A stretch of DNA of 43,727 bases from CAYJLW01 sp964370965 (GTDB lineage Bacteria > Actinomycetota > Acidimicrobiia > UBA2766): assembly GCA_964370965.1 (NCBI GenBank), contig CAYJLW010000032.1:1-43727 (forward strand), read 5' to 3'. Below are positions 1-7,341 of the stretch, one piece after another (positions within the stretch are counted from its first letter, which is position 1; the number at the start of each line of letters is the position of its first letter). The position numbers and the translations under genes were made by a program. The notes under the pieces were generated by a model. The model worked only from the letters and a program-made list of their open reading frames with translations, ran no database searches and was not told the DNA's origin.

Positions 1-173
1 GCGGGGTGGGGCCCCCGCCGGCACGCGGAGCGCCGCCAGGCGCGGAGCCATGACAGCCGGCGGGGTGGGGCCCCCGCCGGCACGCGGAGCGCCGCCAGGC
101 GCGGAGCCATGACAGCCGGCGGGGTGGGGCCCCCGCCGGCACGCGGAGCGCCGCCAGGCGCGGAGCCATGACA
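1..173. repeat. Tandem repeat, three copies of a 59-bp GC-rich unit
   Basis: Copies lie at 1-59, 60-118 and 119-173 (the last slightly short) and are essentially identical. The unit contains the core GCGCCGCCAGGCGCGGAGC. Related single or tandem copies occur at 21216-21394, 27176-27220 and 42631-42677, so this is a dispersed family. The 59-bp period is not a multiple of three and no gene is seen here, so this array is probably non-coding. It begins at the window edge and may extend further left. Confidence 0.9.
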
Positions 174-187
174 CAGTCCGACCCCCC

Positions 188-1654
188 TCACCGGACGTCC
201 CAGCTGATGGTCTTCGCCTCCAGGTACTCGTGGAGGCCGGCCTCGCCCAGCTCCCGGCCGATCCCGGAGCGCTTGTAGCCGCCGAAGGGCCCGGCGGGGT
301 TCATGTAGCCGCCGCCGTTCACGACCACGCTGCCCGCCCGGATGCGCCGGGCGACGTCGTAGGCCCGCACCGTGTCCGCGCTCCACACACCGCCCATGAG
401 GCCGTAGCGGGTGTCGTTGGCGAGGCGGACGGCCTCGTCCTCGTCCCGGAACGGGATCACCACGCCGACCGGGCCGAAGACCTCGTCCTGGGCGATCGAC
501 ATCGAGTTCTCCACGCCGGTGAACAGCGTGGGCTCCACGAAGTAGCCCCGCTCCAGGCCGGCGGGGCGGCCCCCGCCGAAGGCGACGGTGGCGCCCTCCT
601 CCACACCCCGGGCGATGCAGCGCTCCACCCGCTCCCGCTGCGACTCCCGGATGAGGGGCCCCACCATGACGGCGGGGTCCTCGGGGTCGCCCACGGCGAG
701 GAAGCCGAGGAATGTCCTCACCTTCTCGACGAGCTCGTCGTGGACGGACTCCTCCACGAGGATCCGAGTCGTCGCCGCGCAGGCCTGCCCGCAGTGGACC
801 GTGAAGCCGAGCACGGCCATGGGGACGAGGCGGTCGACGTCCGCGTCGGCAAAGACGAGCATGGGGGACTTCCCGCCCAGTTCCAGCAGGACCCGCTTCA
901 GGGACGGGGCGGCCTGGCCCATGATCTTGGAGCCGATGACGTCCGAGCCCGTGAAGCTCACGAGGTCGACGCCCGGGTGGGACGTGAGCTCCTCTCCTTC
1001 GGCCACGTCGCCCGTGACGACGTTCACGACGCCGGGGGGCAGGTCGATGCTCTCGAGGATCTCGGCGAGGGCGAGCGCCTCGAGGGGGGCGAACGGCGAC
1101 GGCTTCAGCACGACCGTGTTGCCCGTGGCGAGGGCGGTGGCGAGCTTCCAGACGTTCATCAGGATGGGGACGTTGAACGGCGTGATCGCCGCCACCACGC
1201 CGACAGGCTCGCGGACCACGACGCCCTGGCTCACCGCCCCCCGGGCGACCATGGGCGAAAGGGCCTCCTCCCAGCGGAAAGCGGGGAGGAAGTCGATCAG
1301 CCAGCGCACGTAGTCCAGGGGGGTGTCCACCCAGAACTCCGCCATCGTGCGGGTGGCGCCCGCCTCCTTCACGACGAGGTCGGCGAGGGGGGCCTTGCGG
1401 GCGGTGACGGCGTCCGCGAAGCGCTCCAGGAACGCCACCCGCTCCCGGGGCGTGGTGCGGGGCCAGGGGCCGTCGTCGAAGGCCCGCCGGGCGGCCGCGA
1501 TCGCCTCGCCCACGTCCTTCGTGGATGCCTGCGGCACGCGGGCGATGACCTCCTCGGTGGCGGGGTTGAGCACCTCAACGACGGTCGCTCCGGTGCCGTC
1601 GGTCCAGGTCCCGTCGATGAAGAGCTTGTGTTCCCGGATCCCCGGCTCGGCCAT
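188..1654 (-). CDS. NAD(P)+-dependent aldehyde dehydrogenase
   Basis: A 488-aa protein of normal aldehyde dehydrogenase superfamily length, predicted to oxidise an aldehyde to the acid (or CoA-independent equivalent) in the cytoplasm. The catalytic residues are visible: Asn161 in ITPFN, Glu258 in LLELGGKSP and Cys292 in GQACAATT, with the cofactor-loop motif VSFTGS near residue 232. The start at MAEPG was chosen because family homology begins just after it; the open frame continues upstream without recognisable sequence. A KstR-like box lies 41 nt upstream of the start, in the region shared with the divergent hydrolase gene. Substrate is unknown; the neighbourhood of FAD oxidoreductases and a short-chain dehydrogenase suggests an aldehyde from lipid or isoprenoid breakdown. 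Confidence 0.93.
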   Translation of the reverse strand: MAEPGIREHKLFIDGTWTDGTGATVVEVLNPATEEVIARVPQASTKDVGEAIAAARRAFDDGPWPRTTPRERVAFLERFADAVTARKAPLADLVVKEAGATRTMAEFWVDTPLDYVRWLIDFLPAFRWEEALSPMVARGAVSQGVVVREPVGVVAAITPFNVPILMNVWKLATALATGNTVVLKPSPFAPLEALALAEILESIDLPPGVVNVVTGDVAEGEELTSHPGVDLVSFTGSDVIGSKIMGQAAPSLKRVLLELGGKSPMLVFADADVDRLVPMAVLGFTVHCGQACAATTRILVEESVHDELVEKVRTFLGFLAVGDPEDPAVMVGPLIRESQRERVERCIARGVEEGATVAFGGGRPAGLERGYFVEPTLFTGVENSMSIAQDEVFGPVGVVIPFRDEDEAVRLANDTRYGLMGGVWSADTVRAYDVARRIRAGSVVVNGGGYMNPAGPFGGYKRSGIGRELGEAGLHEYLEAKTISWDVR

Positions 1655-1695
1655 CGTCGCCCCCTTGCGCATGTGTTGCCACTGCCTCAAAGGAA

Positions 1696-1709
1696 TAGAA
1701 CACGTTTCA
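1696..1709. promoter_or_regulatory. KstR-like operator between divergent genes
   Basis: The sequence TAGAACACGTTTCA fits TNNAACNNGTTNNA, the consensus known for the TetR-family regulator KstR of actinobacterial steroid catabolism. It lies 41 nt before the aldehyde dehydrogenase start and 93 nt before the chosen hydrolase start. Near-identical sites, sharing the longer core AGAACACGTTYCAGTT, are at 5470-5483 and (inverted) 16667-16680. Which regulator binds is inference. Confidence 0.72.
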
Positions 1710-1802
1710 GTTGCCTCCCGCAAGGGGCGGGAAGGGGCGGTCGGAGGATCCCGGGACCGGACTGGAATGACGCTTCCACGGCGTTGCGCGATCCTGGGAA
1801 CC

Positions 1803-2993
1803 GTGACCATCCGTCTCTCCGACACCGGGCAACCGGCGGGTGGCGGGCTCCGTCCGCCCATGGGAACGCCGCCGTGGCGGGGGCGCGAAGCCGGGAAGTT
1901 CACGTTCGCCGTCGATGCCCACGCCCTCCTCGCCGAACGCGCCGAGCAGTTCCGGGCGTGGGGCATGGCACGCGGCGACGTTCGCCGGGCGCGGGCGCGC
2001 ATCGTGGACATGTGGAGCCTGGAGCCCGGCGGTTGGGCCCCGGAGCTCATGGCGATCGGGCGCGAGGCGGAGGAGCGCGGCGATCTCTGCCGCGCCGTGC
2101 TCGCCTACGGAGCGGCGAAGTTCCCGTGCTGTTGCACCCCGTACAAGGAGGCGGCCTACCACGCCCAGCGTCGCGTCTTCTACGCCGGTCCGGGTGCCGT
2201 TGTCAGGGTGTCGCTGGTCCGAGTCCCCTACCGGGGAGGCCGCACCACCGTCCGGCTCCACCACTACGACGGGCGGGCGCCCGGCACGCTCCTGGTCACG
2301 GGCGGCGTCGACACCTGGAGCATCGAACTGCACCGCCTCGCCGGCGTCCTCGCCCGCGTGGTCGGCATCGACGTCGTCACCATGGACATGCCCGGCACCG
2401 GCCTGTCCGAGGTGCCCTTGGCGCCGGACGCCGCCGAAATCTACCGGGGGGTCTCCGCCGGGCTGCGCCCGATGCATGGGAAGCTCGGCATCCTGGGCAT
2501 CAGCTTCGGCGGCCTGTGGGCGGCGCGGGCGGCCCTCGACGACGACGTGGACTACGCCGTCGGCCTCGGCGGGCCGGCGGGCCTGGCCCCCCGCTCCCCC
2601 GCCCAGCTCGCCGAGCTGCCCAACGGGATGGCCGGGATCCTGGGCAACGCCGCCGGGCTCCGGTCGCTCGACGAGGTTGCCGACCTCGACGACCTCGTGG
2701 ATGAGTTCTCGCTCCGCGGCCCCATGGACGCCGCTGCAGGCGCAACCGGGCCCGCTCTTCTCTGTGTGAACGGCGCCGACGACCCATACGTCCCCCAGCT
2801 CGACACGCTCGGCTTCCGGGAGCGCGAGGGCGCCACCGTGTGGCTCGTGCCGCGTGCCGGGCACTGCGGGAGTGGACGCCTCCGGCACACCATGGCCGCC
2901 GTAATCGCCTGGGTGCGCCACACGGCCCGGCCCACGGCGGCCTCCGCCGCGGGCTTGCGGGCGGCCACCCGCCTGCTCGGTGTGGCGTCGTAG
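1803..2993 (+). CDS. FrsA/DUF1100-like alpha/beta hydrolase (esterase)
   Basis: A 396-aa cytoplasmic alpha/beta hydrolase. A helical N-terminal half (about residues 1-130) precedes the hydrolase fold, as in FrsA-like esterases. The triad is visible: Ser234 in GISFGG, an acid in NGADDPYVP and a His in AGHCGSG; LLVTGGVDTW resembles the oxyanion-loop strand. The start is uncertain: GTG 1803 is preceded by TGGGAA, ATG 1767 and ATG 1860 are alternatives. GTG 1803 puts the KstR-like box 93 nt upstream, nearly the same distance as in the oxidoreductase operon. The TetR gene follows 53 bp downstream and is probably co-transcribed. Substrate unknown; ester or lactone hydrolysis is a reasonable guess. 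Confidence 0.8.
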   Translation: MTIRLSDTGQPAGGGLRPPMGTPPWRGREAGKFTFAVDAHALLAERAEQFRAWGMARGDVRRARARIVDMWSLEPGGWAPELMAIGREAEERGDLCRAVLAYGAAKFPCCCTPYKEAAYHAQRRVFYAGPGAVVRVSLVRVPYRGGRTTVRLHHYDGRAPGTLLVTGGVDTWSIELHRLAGVLARVVGIDVVTMDMPGTGLSEVPLAPDAAEIYRGVSAGLRPMHGKLGILGISFGGLWAARAALDDDVDYAVGLGGPAGLAPRSPAQLAELPNGMAGILGNAAGLRSLDEVADLDDLVDEFSLRGPMDAAAGATGPALLCVNGADDPYVPQLDTLGFREREGATVWLVPRAGHCGSGRLRHTMAAVIAWVRHTARPTAASAAGLRAATRLLGVAS

Positions 2994-3046
2994 GCACCCG
3001 CGCGCCGGCCGGGCCCGGCGACACGGCGTTGACAGGTGGCGGCGCG

Positions 3047-3739
3047 ATGGCGAGGATGCTCGGAGGCAACTCCCCGGTGAACATGCACCCGACCGACCCT
3101 GTCGAGAAGCAGCCCAAGGGCAAACTCACGCGGGACGAGCAGCGTCAGCTCGCCGTCGACCGCATCATCGAGGTCACGAGCCGGCTCTGTGCCGGCCGTG
3201 AGTTCGACGAGCTCTCGGTGCTGGAGATCTGCATCGAGGCGGACATCTCCGTGAGCTCCTTCTACGTGCGCTTCCCCGCCAAGGACGACCTCCTGCGGGC
3301 GATGCACGCCCGCTACCTGGACGAGTTCCATGTCGAGCTCGCCCGGCGGGCGGAGCGCATCGACTGGACCGGTAGCGACATCGAGCGGCTCGCGGCCGTG
3401 GCGGTGCGGGAGTATCTCGGCGCCCGCACCGAGTTCGAGGCCCGCTTCCGCACGATGATGCTCGCCGAGGAGCGCCACCCCGACCTCGCCCGCGCCCGCC
3501 AGCGCTCCGATCGCATCGCCTTCGACACCATCGCGGACCTCTTCGCCGGCCGGTACGCCGACCCCGACGCCGCCGCCCAGGCCCGAGAGGAGATCGGCTT
3601 CCTCGCCCGCGTCGTGGTGGCGGTCACCCAGGACCTCACCGGCCTCACCCGCCTCTTCGGCTACGAGGAGCGCTACAGCGGCGACGATCTCGCCGAGCTC
3701 CTCTGCGGCCTCTGCACCCGCTACCTCGCCGGCCTCTGA
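3047..3739 (+). CDS. TetR-family transcriptional regulator
   Basis: A 230-aa protein with an N-terminal TetR DNA-binding domain at about residues 25-75: the helix-turn-helix reads LSVLEICIEADISVSSFYVR and is followed by FPAKDDLL, the typical YFxxKxxLL position. The C-terminal ligand-binding half is not assignable by eye. ATG 3047 has AGGTGG about 8 nt upstream; ATG 3056 is possible. It follows the esterase by 53 bp, so it is likely transcribed from the promoter carrying the KstR-like box and could be the regulator of the three boxes in this window. Its recognition helix is not obviously like KstR of mycobacteria, so this link is a hypothesis. Confidence 0.88.
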   Translation: MARMLGGNSPVNMHPTDPVEKQPKGKLTRDEQRQLAVDRIIEVTSRLCAGREFDELSVLEICIEADISVSSFYVRFPAKDDLLRAMHARYLDEFHVELARRAERIDWTGSDIERLAAVAVREYLGARTEFEARFRTMMLAEERHPDLARARQRSDRIAFDTIADLFAGRYADPDAAAQAREEIGFLARVVVAVTQDLTGLTRLFGYEERYSGDDLAELLCGLCTRYLAGL

Positions 3740-3740
3740 C

Positions 3741-3848
<108 letters not shown>

Positions 3849-3863
3849 GCCGCAGGACGCACC

Positions 3864-4283
3864 TCAGCCGAGAAGTGACGCCACGGCCCGCGGGGTCGGA
3901 TCGACCCGGCGGAGTCCCGCCACGCGGTCGAATCCGCGATCCGCGCTCACGATCGTGGGGATGGCGTGTTCTCGGCACGTGGCCAGGATGATCCTGTCGT
4001 TGGCGCCGAGACGGGCCGGGCGTGCGGCAAGGGCGGCGGCGATCTGCTCGCGGCCGACGCGCAGAACGTCGGAGACGATCTCCAGGGCCCGGGCCGCGAG
4101 CCCGTCGATGCGTCCGACGCGCCCGCTCAGCTCCAGGTGGAGGAGTTCGCCGAGGACGGTGACCGACGTGCATCCCGGGGCTCCGTCCGCTACGGCGGCG
4201 AGGACGGCGATGGCGCCGCGGGAGTACTCCGTCGACGTGAGGGCGTACACGAAGACGTTGGTGTCAAGAAAGAAGGGATCCAC
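3864..4283 (-). CDS. vapC: VapC-like PIN-domain ribonuclease toxin
   Basis: A 139-aa PIN-domain protein with the expected acidic active-site residues: Asp7 in FFLDTNVFVYA, Glu46 in LGELLHL, Asp96 in GANDRIILA and Asp115/Asp119 in SADRGFDR. Such toxins cleave RNA, often tRNA or rRNA, when released from their antitoxin. The GTG start at 4283 lies inside the end of the antitoxin gene (20-bp overlap), which indicates translational coupling. An open frame continues 26 codons upstream, but family homology starts at VDPFFLD. The 3' end lies 16 bp from the half-palindrome at the assembly gap. Confidence 0.87.
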   Translation of the reverse strand: MDPFFLDTNVFVYALTSTEYSRGAIAVLAAVADGAPGCTSVTVLGELLHLELSGRVGRIDGLAARALEIVSDVLRVGREQIAAALAARPARLGANDRIILATCREHAIPTIVSADRGFDRVAGLRRVDPTPRAVASLLG

Positions 4284-4542
4284 CGGCCTCCTCGTCCGCG
4301 CCCTGGACGATTGCCCGCTCGATCTCCTCCGGGGAGACGTCGGCGATCCGGGAAAGGCCACGGAGCTCGTCTACGGCACGCAGGCGCCGGGCGCGTGCGT
4401 CCGTCCCGGAGGCGAGGCGTCTGTCAATGGCGTCGCGCACGACGGCGGCCACGGACTTGCCCTCGGCGCGCGCCGCCTGCTCGAGACGACGCCGCTGCTC
4501 CTCCGAGACGAGAACCTGGAGGCGCTCCCGCAACATGCTCAT
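4264..4542 (-). CDS. vapB: VapB-like antitoxin
   Basis: A 92-aa protein upstream of and overlapping the PIN toxin. The N-terminal half (MSMLRERLQVLVSEEQRRRL, then KSVAAVVRDAIDRRL) looks like a ribbon-helix-helix DNA-binding domain; the acidic C-terminal part (SPEEIERAIVQGADEE) would wrap the toxin. Antitoxins of this type usually repress their own promoter; a 16-bp palindrome lies directly upstream of the start. The first ATG of MSM was chosen; the second, two codons later, is equally possible. Confidence 0.83.
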   Translation of the reverse strand: MSMLRERLQVLVSEEQRRRLEQAARAEGKSVAAVVRDAIDRRLASGTDARARRLRAVDELRGLSRIADVSPEEIERAIVQGADEEAGGSLLS

Positions 4543-4544
4543 GC

Positions 4545-4560
4545 GCGCAGCATACTGCGC
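4545..4560. promoter_or_regulatory. Palindrome upstream of the VapB-like gene, candidate autoregulatory operator
   Basis: The site reads GCGCAG-CATA-CTGCGC, two perfect 6-bp arms around a 4-bp spacer, starting 2 bp upstream of the antitoxin start codon. The location fits an operator for the antitoxin. It sits in the 69-bp space shared with the divergent HEPN gene, so it could affect both modules. Confidence 0.45.
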
Positions 4561-4611
4561 TCCTGGAGGGCCCTCCACCGGCACCGGGCATCCGGCTCCT
4601 ACGCTTGGCGG

Positions 4612-4995
4612 ATGCGCCGGCCGGAGGACTGGATGGAGCAGGCGGCCCGGGACCTCGACGCCGCCCGGGACATGACTGCGTCCGGGCACTACGAGTGGGC
4701 GTGCTTCGCGGCGCACCAGGCGGCGGAGAAGGCGGGCAAGGCGCTGCACCAGGCGTCGGGCACGGACGCCTGGGGGCACTCTGCGGCGGACCTCTTCGAC
4801 GCGCTTGGCGACACCCCGGCGGACGTGCGGGAGAAGGCGACGCAACTCGACCACCACTACATCCCCACCCGGTACCCTGACGCCTGGCCGTCCGGTGCCC
4901 CCTCCCGCCACTACACGAGCGCCAATGCCGAAGCCGCCCTCGCCGATGCGGAGCACGTCCTCCGGTTCGCACGGAACCGTCTTTCGCCGCCTTGA
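4612..4995 (+). CDS. HEPN-domain protein (toxin of a HEPN/MNT pair)
   Basis: A 127-aa all-helical HEPN-domain protein. It shows the usual N-terminal WMEQAARDLDAARD helix, the CFAAHQAAEKAGKALH helix and the family motif HHYIPTRYPDAWP near residue 85-98. HEPN proteins paired with a minimal nucleotidyltransferase act as RNase toxins. The gene overlaps the next one by 50 bp. A TACGCT hexamer at 4600-4605 sits 6 nt before the ATG and there is no Shine-Dalgarno sequence, so the transcript may be leaderless. The module stands head to head with VapBC. Confidence 0.87.
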   Translation: MRRPEDWMEQAARDLDAARDMTASGHYEWACFAAHQAAEKAGKALHQASGTDAWGHSAADLFDALGDTPADVREKATQLDHHYIPTRYPDAWPSGAPSRHYTSANAEAALADAEHVLRFARNRLSPP

Positions 4996-5311
4996 CGTCC
5001 GCGCCGTCATCAAGAGGCTGGCGGTGTGGGCGCGTGAGGACCTGAGCGCCCGCCCGGAGGTCGCCCGGGTCGTCCTCATCGGCTCGCTGGCCCAGGGGAC
5101 GTGGTCGGCGTCGAGCGACGCCGACGTCGTCGTCGTCGTCGATGCGGCGCCGGACCCCGGCCCCCTGCTCGGCCGGGAGGCCCGCTACCGGCCGTCGCCG
5201 CCGTTGGGGATCGGACTCGACGTCTTCGTCCGCACCGCCGCCGAGCTCGCCGACATGGGCGAGCGCTTCGGCGGCGAGGTCGCCGCCGGCACCGTCCTGT
5301 GGGAACGGTGA
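4946..5311 (+). CDS. MNT-type nucleotidyltransferase (antitoxin of a HEPN/MNT pair)
   Basis: A protein of at most 121 aa with the polymerase-beta-like signature GSLAQGTWSASSDADVVV (GS followed by the DxD metal-binding pair) and a third acidic residue in GIGLDVFV. Known MNT partners neutralise HEPN toxins by adding AMP to them. ATG 4946 gives a 50-bp overlap with the HEPN gene; GTG 5024 is a less likely alternative because it would remove the helix expected before the GS motif. The stop is followed 24 bp later by a strong hairpin. Confidence 0.82.
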   Translation: MRSTSSGSHGTVFRRLDVRAVIKRLAVWAREDLSARPEVARVVLIGSLAQGTWSASSDADVVVVVDAAPDPGPLLGREARYRPSPPLGIGLDVFVRTAAELADMGERFGGEVAAGTVLWER

Positions 5312-5335
5312 TGGCGCCGCCTGGCGATGCCCTCG

Positions 5336-5399
5336 CCGAACGGTGTTCGCGTGCAGAACGTAACGAAGACGTTCCATCCTGCACGCGAACACCGTTCGG
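5336..5399 (+). terminator. Strong nested hairpin, probable terminator
   Basis: Two perfect 20-bp arms at 5336-5355 and 5380-5399 enclose a 24-nt loop, which itself contains the inverted repeat GAACGT/ACGTTC. It lies between the HEPN/MNT pair and the promoter region of the oxidoreductase operon. There is no T-tract, so factor-independent termination is not certain. Confidence 0.6.
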
Positions 5400-5469
5400 A
5401 CTGTGCCGCCGGGCCCCGGGCCCCGCCCTCCCGAGAAACCGCTTGCAAACCGGCCCGGAACAGGGAAAA

Positions 5470-5483
5470 TAGAACACGTTCCA
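5470..5483. promoter_or_regulatory. KstR-like operator of the FAD-oxidoreductase operon
   Basis: The sequence TAGAACACGTTCCA matches TNNAACNNGTTNNA in every fixed position and lies 94 nt upstream of the first gene of the five-oxidoreductase operon. It shares AGAACACGTTYCAGTT with the site at 1696-1709. It likely controls the whole operon 5578-14627. Confidence 0.75.
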
Positions 5484-5577
5484 GTTCCATCCGGTCGAGG
5501 GGCATCTGGGGGCGGCGCCGCGACCCGGGCGGGGCGCAGGCGCGACACGGCTCGGGCAGGGCCGGAGGGGGGTAACA

Positions 5578-7341
5578 GTGAGTGTGACCGCGACCGACAC
5601 GGGCGTGCGGTCCGCTGTCGGGGGGGAGTCCCTCCCGAAGCGCTCCAGCTACGACTTCGTCATCGTGGGCGGGGGGCCCAACGGCCTCACCGCCGCCGCC
5701 TACCTCGCCAAGTGGGGCTTCTCCGTGTGCCTCCTCGAAGCCCGCCCCGAGCTCGGCGGGGGGGCCGAGAACGTGGAGCCCTGGCCGGGGTTCTCCATCG
5801 ACCCGCACGCCTCCTATTTCTACGGCGCCGCGGCCCCCGCCCTCGAACAGCTCGAGCTGGGCCGCTACGGGCTCCGGGCCTCGGTGGTGACGAACTTCGG
5901 CGGCTGCGTGGCGCCCGACGGGCGGGGGTTCTTCGGCGCCGGGAACTTCTTCCACGAGGCCCGGGCCCGGGACCCCGAGACCTTCGTGCGCCTTCTCGGC
6001 GTCTCCCTCGACGTCGCCAAGGTCTTCATGGAGTTCATGAGCTCCCTCGAACCCGTGATGAAGGACTTCTTCCGCTCCATCTACTGGACGCCGCCCTACG
6101 ACGAACGCTGGGGCCTGGGGCGCGGCGACCTCCCGTGGGCGAGGGTGATGCGCGAGGCGTTGCCGTTCTACGACGACGCCATGCTGGAGTGGTCCCTCGT
6201 CGAGATGATGGACGCCCTCGGCCTCCCCGACCCCTTCAAGGCCGGCCTCCTCGTGGGCTCCTGGGGCAACGGCCCGCACCCGTTCCACAAGGGCATGGCG
6301 ATCCCGGGCTTCGCCGTGCAGCAGATGATGTTCTATTCCAACTGCACCCCGGTGGGCGGCATGCACGCCCTGGCGCACTCCGTCATCCGCTGCGGTCTCG
6401 CCCACGGCGCCCGCATGTTCGTGAACGCCCCCGTGAGCGAGGTCCTCGTGGAGGACGGCCGCGCGGTGGGCGTCCGGGTGGACGACAGCTCCGCCCTGGA
6501 GGAGAAGACGATCCGGGCGCACATGGGCGTGATCCTGAACACCCACGTGAAGCAGCTCCCCCGCCTCGTCTCCGGCAACCACCTCAGCAAGGACTTCGTG
6601 GCGCGCATCGGGGACCTCTCCCTGAAGGGGGGCAGCCTCTTCGTCGCCAACCTCGCCGTCTCCGAGCTCCCGCAGTACGCCGCCGCGGACGAGGTCTACG
6701 AGGGCCAGGACTACCCAGTGGGGATGCTCCTGCACTCCACGACCGACCAGATGCTCGACCTCATGCGGGACGTGCACTCCTTCAACACGCACCCCACCGA
6801 CCCGGACCACTACTGCATGTGGGTGATCTCCCATGCCTCCCACGACTCCACCCGGGCGCCCAAGGGCTTCGGCGTCCTCGACGTGAACCTGCAGGTGCCC
6901 CCGCCGGAGGACCACGTCGACGGCCCCGACGCCGTCGACCGCGCCCAGGACGAGATCGTGGAGAACATCCTGAACGTGATCGAGCAGTACGCCCCGAACA
7001 TGACCCGGGACAAGTTCCTCAAGGTGTGGGTGAACACCCCGCACCAGTCCGAGTTCCGCAACATGGCCTTCGTGGGCGGGAACTGGGAGGGCATGCGGAT
7101 CTCCGAGAACGAGTGGTTCTCCCGCAAGCCCCTGCCCGAGCTCGCCCGCTACCGCACCCCGGTCGAGGGCATGTACCTCTGCCACCAGACGTCCTACCCG
7201 GGCGGCCTCTGCCTGCTGGCCGTCCCCTACAACCTCATGCACATCCTCCGGGAGGACTACGAGCAGATCGCCAAGTCCACCCCGGAGTGGTGGTACCCGT
7301 CGAAGTGGCACGTCACCGACAAGGAGGGGGGCACGGCATGA
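5578..7341 (+). CDS. Phytoene-desaturase-like FAD oxidoreductase, copy 1 of 5
   Basis: A 587-aa protein of the CrtI/COG1233 type, which use FAD to desaturate, saturate or isomerise hydrophobic molecules. The N-terminal dinucleotide-binding motif is IVGGGPNGLTAAAYLAKWG (about residues 30-48), followed by LLEARPELGGGAE. The C-terminal FAD-contact region reads TPVEGMYLCHQTSYPGG. The GTG start at 5578 follows GGAGGGGGG by a few bases. It begins a chain of genes that mostly overlap by 4 bp (ATGA), which indicates translational coupling. No phytoene synthase or other carotenoid gene is near, so a true carotenoid role is unsupported; substrate unknown. Confidence 0.88.
   Translation: MSVTATDTGVRSAVGGESLPKRSSYDFVIVGGGPNGLTAAAYLAKWGFSVCLLEARPELGGGAENVEPWPGFSIDPHASYFYGAAAPALEQLELGRYGLRASVVTNFGGCVAPDGRGFFGAGNFFHEARARDPETFVRLLGVSLDVAKVFMEFMSSLEPVMKDFFRSIYWTPPYDERWGLGRGDLPWARVMREALPFYDDAMLEWSLVEMMDALGLPDPFKAGLLVGSWGNGPHPFHKGMAIPGFAVQQMMFYSNCTPVGGMHALAHSVIRCGLAHGARMFVNAPVSEVLVEDGRAVGVRVDDSSALEEKTIRAHMGVILNTHVKQLPRLVSGNHLSKDFVARIGDLSLKGGSLFVANLAVSELPQYAAADEVYEGQDYPVGMLLHSTTDQMLDLMRDVHSFNTHPTDPDHYCMWVISHASHDSTRAPKGFGVLDVNLQVPPPEDHVDGPDAVDRAQDEIVENILNVIEQYAPNMTRDKFLKVWVNTPHQSEFRNMAFVGGNWEGMRISENEWFSRKPLPELARYRTPVEGMYLCHQTSYPGGLCLLAVPYNLMHILREDYEQIAKSTPEWWYPSKWHVTDKEGGTA

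Noticed and set aside
1..173. Possible CRISPR array
   Set aside because: The three units are identical and contiguous with no unique spacers; it is a plain tandem repeat.
230..2704. Long forward reading frame of more than 800 codons across the aldehyde dehydrogenase gene
   Set aside because: It is antisense to a gene with clear catalytic motifs, and its composition (His/Arg/Gly/Asp-rich, no domain) is that of a shadow frame in GC-rich DNA.
5185..7311. Reverse reading frame of about 700 codons under the first FAD oxidoreductase
   Set aside because: Low-complexity His/Val/Gly/Glu text without motifs, opposite a gene with a complete FAD-binding signature.
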